From Armatimonadota bacterium (GTDB lineage Bacteria > Armatimonadota > Abditibacteriia > CG2-30-59-28): a DNA stretch of 7,572 nt. The number at the start of each line of letters is the position of its first letter. The stretch's first letter is position 1. The DNA is taken from NCBI GenBank assembly GCA_016199605.1, contig JACQGJ010000610.1, positions 1 through 7,572 on the forward strand. Reading direction: 5' to 3'. The notes under the pieces were generated by a model. That model made no database searches. It had not been told where the DNA came from and was given only the letters and a program-made list of their open reading frames with translations. This document shows positions 6,772 to 7,572 of the stretch, piece by piece. A program made the position numbers and the translations under genes.

Positions 6772-6820
6772 CCTGGCCCAGACCCAAAGATTTTCTGCGT
6801 GATTCTGCGTATTCTGCGGG
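6739..6820. repeat. Palindromic repeat unit 3, near-perfect 28-bp stem-loop before the regulator gene
   Basis: The left arm (6739-6766) and right arm (6793-6820) are inverted copies matching at 25 of 28 positions around a 26-nt centre (6767-6792). Each arm contains GCAGAA (or its complement TTCTGC) three times at 9-10 bp spacing. The stem encloses the GxxExxY stop codon (6769-6771), and its final GGG (6818-6820) is the beginning of the regulator's ribosome binding site. As RNA it would be a long, stable hairpin. No T-run follows, so it is not a classical intrinsic terminator. A role in translation control, mRNA stability or Rho-linked attenuation is possible. Confidence 0.85.
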
Positions 6821-6823
6821 AGG
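6818..6823 (+). promoter_or_regulatory. Ribosome binding site of the response regulator, partly inside the hairpin
   Basis: GGGAGG at 6818-6823 lies 9 nt before the ATG at 6833 and supports that start over the in-frame TTG at 6827. Its first three bases are the outer base pairs of the repeat unit 3 stem, paired with CCC at 6739-6741, so folding could reduce ribosome access. Confidence 0.65.
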
Positions 6824-6832
6824 TAATTGAGA

Positions 6833-7558
6833 ATGACCAAACTCAATGCGGTTATTCTAGATGACGAACGCCTGGCCCGTGAGAACCTGAAGCGGATGCT
6901 GGCGGCCTACCCGCAGGTGGAAGTCGTCGGTATGGCCAGGAATGCCTCGGAAGCCCGGAAGCGTCTTCAGGCGAAAAAACCGGACGTTGTTTTCCTGGAC
7001 GTTCACATGCCGGGAGAGTCAGGTTTCGACTTCTTGGAGTCTCTGGAGAACCCGCCCCACATTGTCTTTGTCACTGCCTACGATGAGTATGCAATCAGGG
7101 CGTTTGAGGTCAATGCCGTAGACTATCTCCTGAAACCGGTTGAGGCTGCCAGGCTCGACGTCACGATTCAACGGGTCCTTGGTCGTGTCACACGGGAACA
7201 ACCCGCGGAACTCAAGTATTCCGATCTGATCCTCCTCGATACAAACGGTCGCTCCATGTTCGTTCCTCTGAAGAGCATTACTGTCATCATGTCAGACGGC
7301 AACTACACCGACGTCATGGATGTTGCCGGCAACTGCCAGACCGTCCGGCGATCCCTCGCAGAGTGGCGAGCGCTCCTGCCCGAGGGAGACTTTGTGGACC
7401 TCGACCGGCGCACCATCATCAACCGGCACCACGTCCGGCAGTGGCAAGCTCAGCAACGAGAGACAGACCTGTTTCTCGGTGAGAACTCCCATCCCCTCCG
7501 CCTCGGGCGCACCGCGTCAGAGCGGTTCAAGAAAATGGTGGAGGGAGAGAACGGATGA
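6833..7558 (+). CDS. LytTR-family response regulator
   Basis: Cytoplasmic transcription regulator of 241 residues, a typical length for the LytR/AlgR type. The receiver domain (~4-118) has the acidic pair D10/D11, phospho-acceptor D56 in VVFLDVHMPGESGF, the switch residue T81 in FVTAYDEYAI and K101 in YLLKPV. A LytTR DNA-binding domain follows (~130-236) with the conserved SDGNYTDV strand, the FVDLDRRTIINRHHV segment and a C-terminal GRTASERFKK. It is the expected partner of the kinase at 4325-6100, and the pair resembles YehU/YehT and LytS/LytR. In such systems the two genes are usually adjacent or overlapping; here a repeat island intervenes. Its target genes are unknown; the hydrolase upstream is a candidate by proximity only. 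The start at 6833 is chosen from the GGGAGG at 6818-6823. The stop overlaps an ATG at 7555, allowing translational coupling to a further gene. Confidence 0.92.
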   Translation: MTKLNAVILDDERLARENLKRMLAAYPQVEVVGMARNASEARKRLQAKKPDVVFLDVHMPGESGFDFLESLENPPHIVFVTAYDEYAIRAFEVNAVDYLLKPVEAARLDVTIQRVLGRVTREQPAELKYSDLILLDTNGRSMFVPLKSITVIMSDGNYTDVMDVAGNCQTVRRSLAEWRALLPEGDFVDLDRRTIINRHHVRQWQAQQRETDLFLGENSHPLRLGRTASERFKKMVEGENG

Positions 7559-7572
7559 AGGATGAAGGCGGA
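7540..7572 (+). other. Possible start of a next gene, or edge of a GGATGAAGG repeat
   Basis: An ATG at 7555-7557 overlaps the regulator's stop codon, with GGAGG at 7540-7544 ten nt before it. A second ATG, in a different frame, lies at 7562-7564. Either could begin a coupled gene that runs off the window. Alternatively, the tandem GGATGAAGGATGAAGGCGGA (7553-7572), which reads SAFILH on the reverse strand, looks like the start of a simple repeat seen between genes in some planctomycetal and other environmental genomes. The window ends too soon to decide. Confidence 0.3.

Larger units (their letters stand above)
6053..6820. mobile_element. Repeat island with GxxExxY gene, lodged between kinase and regulator genes
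   Basis: This stretch contains three related palindromic units (6053-6208, 6243-6322, 6739-6820) and one complete gene for a GxxExxY protein between the second and third. The units share 28-bp arms made of GCAGAA-type words. It interrupts a kinase/response-regulator pair that in this family normally lies side by side, which suggests insertion. No transposase, integrase or clear target-site duplication is visible, so calling it mobile is an inference. Similar repeats next to GxxExxY genes are familiar to me from PVC and other bacterial genomes, but their mechanism is not established. Confidence 0.45.

Noticed and set aside
6053..6820. CRISPR array
   Set aside because: The repeated words are arms of palindromic units with related centres and a gene between them, not identical repeats with regular unique spacers, and there are no cas genes.

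Overview
The window (roughly 55-60% GC by eye) looks like chromosomal DNA from an environmental Gram-negative bacterium. Planctomycetota, Lentisphaerota or Verrucomicrobiota (PVC group) or a similar lineage fits best. The evidence is a very large secreted LamG/discoidin/GH42-like glycoside hydrolase, a LytS/YehU-type kinase whose G1 motif is NSGRW, a GxxExxY protein sitting in palindromic repeats, and a GGATGAAGG-type repeat at the right edge. The lineage is an inference; no marker gene is present.

Layout, all genes on the + strand. Positions 1-313 hold no convincing gene, only a two-tier hairpin (17-57), a possible promoter (128-156) and a strong ribosome binding site (301-305). Positions 314-4186 encode a 1290-residue exported glycoside hydrolase with LamG, discoidin-like, clan GH-A catalytic and beta-galactosidase-trimerisation-like domains. 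A 138-bp gap follows, carrying a near-consensus sigma70-type promoter whose predicted transcript starts only about 3 nt before the next gene. Positions 4325-6100 encode a membrane sensor histidine kinase (dCache-like sensor, HAMP, His_kinase/HATPase). Positions 6833-7558 encode its probable partner, a LytTR response regulator.

The kinase and regulator would normally be adjacent, but here 732 bp separate them. That gap is a repeat island (6053-6820) with three copies of a palindromic element built from 28-bp arms, each arm containing three GCAGAA-like words about 9-10 bp apart. A GxxExxY protein gene (PD-(D/E)XK nuclease fold family, 6343-6771) lies between copies two and three. The repeats are not only intergenic. 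Their left arms supply the last codons of both the kinase and the GxxExxY protein, in the same reading frame, giving both a PAExA...RR tail. The right arms lead directly into the ribosome binding sites of the GxxExxY gene and the response regulator.

Likely working together: the kinase senses an extracellular ligand and phosphorylates the regulator, which may control the neighbouring hydrolase. This rests on proximity only. The most interesting part is the repeat/GxxExxY island, which looks like a recurrent selfish or regulatory genetic unit lodged inside a two-component operon.
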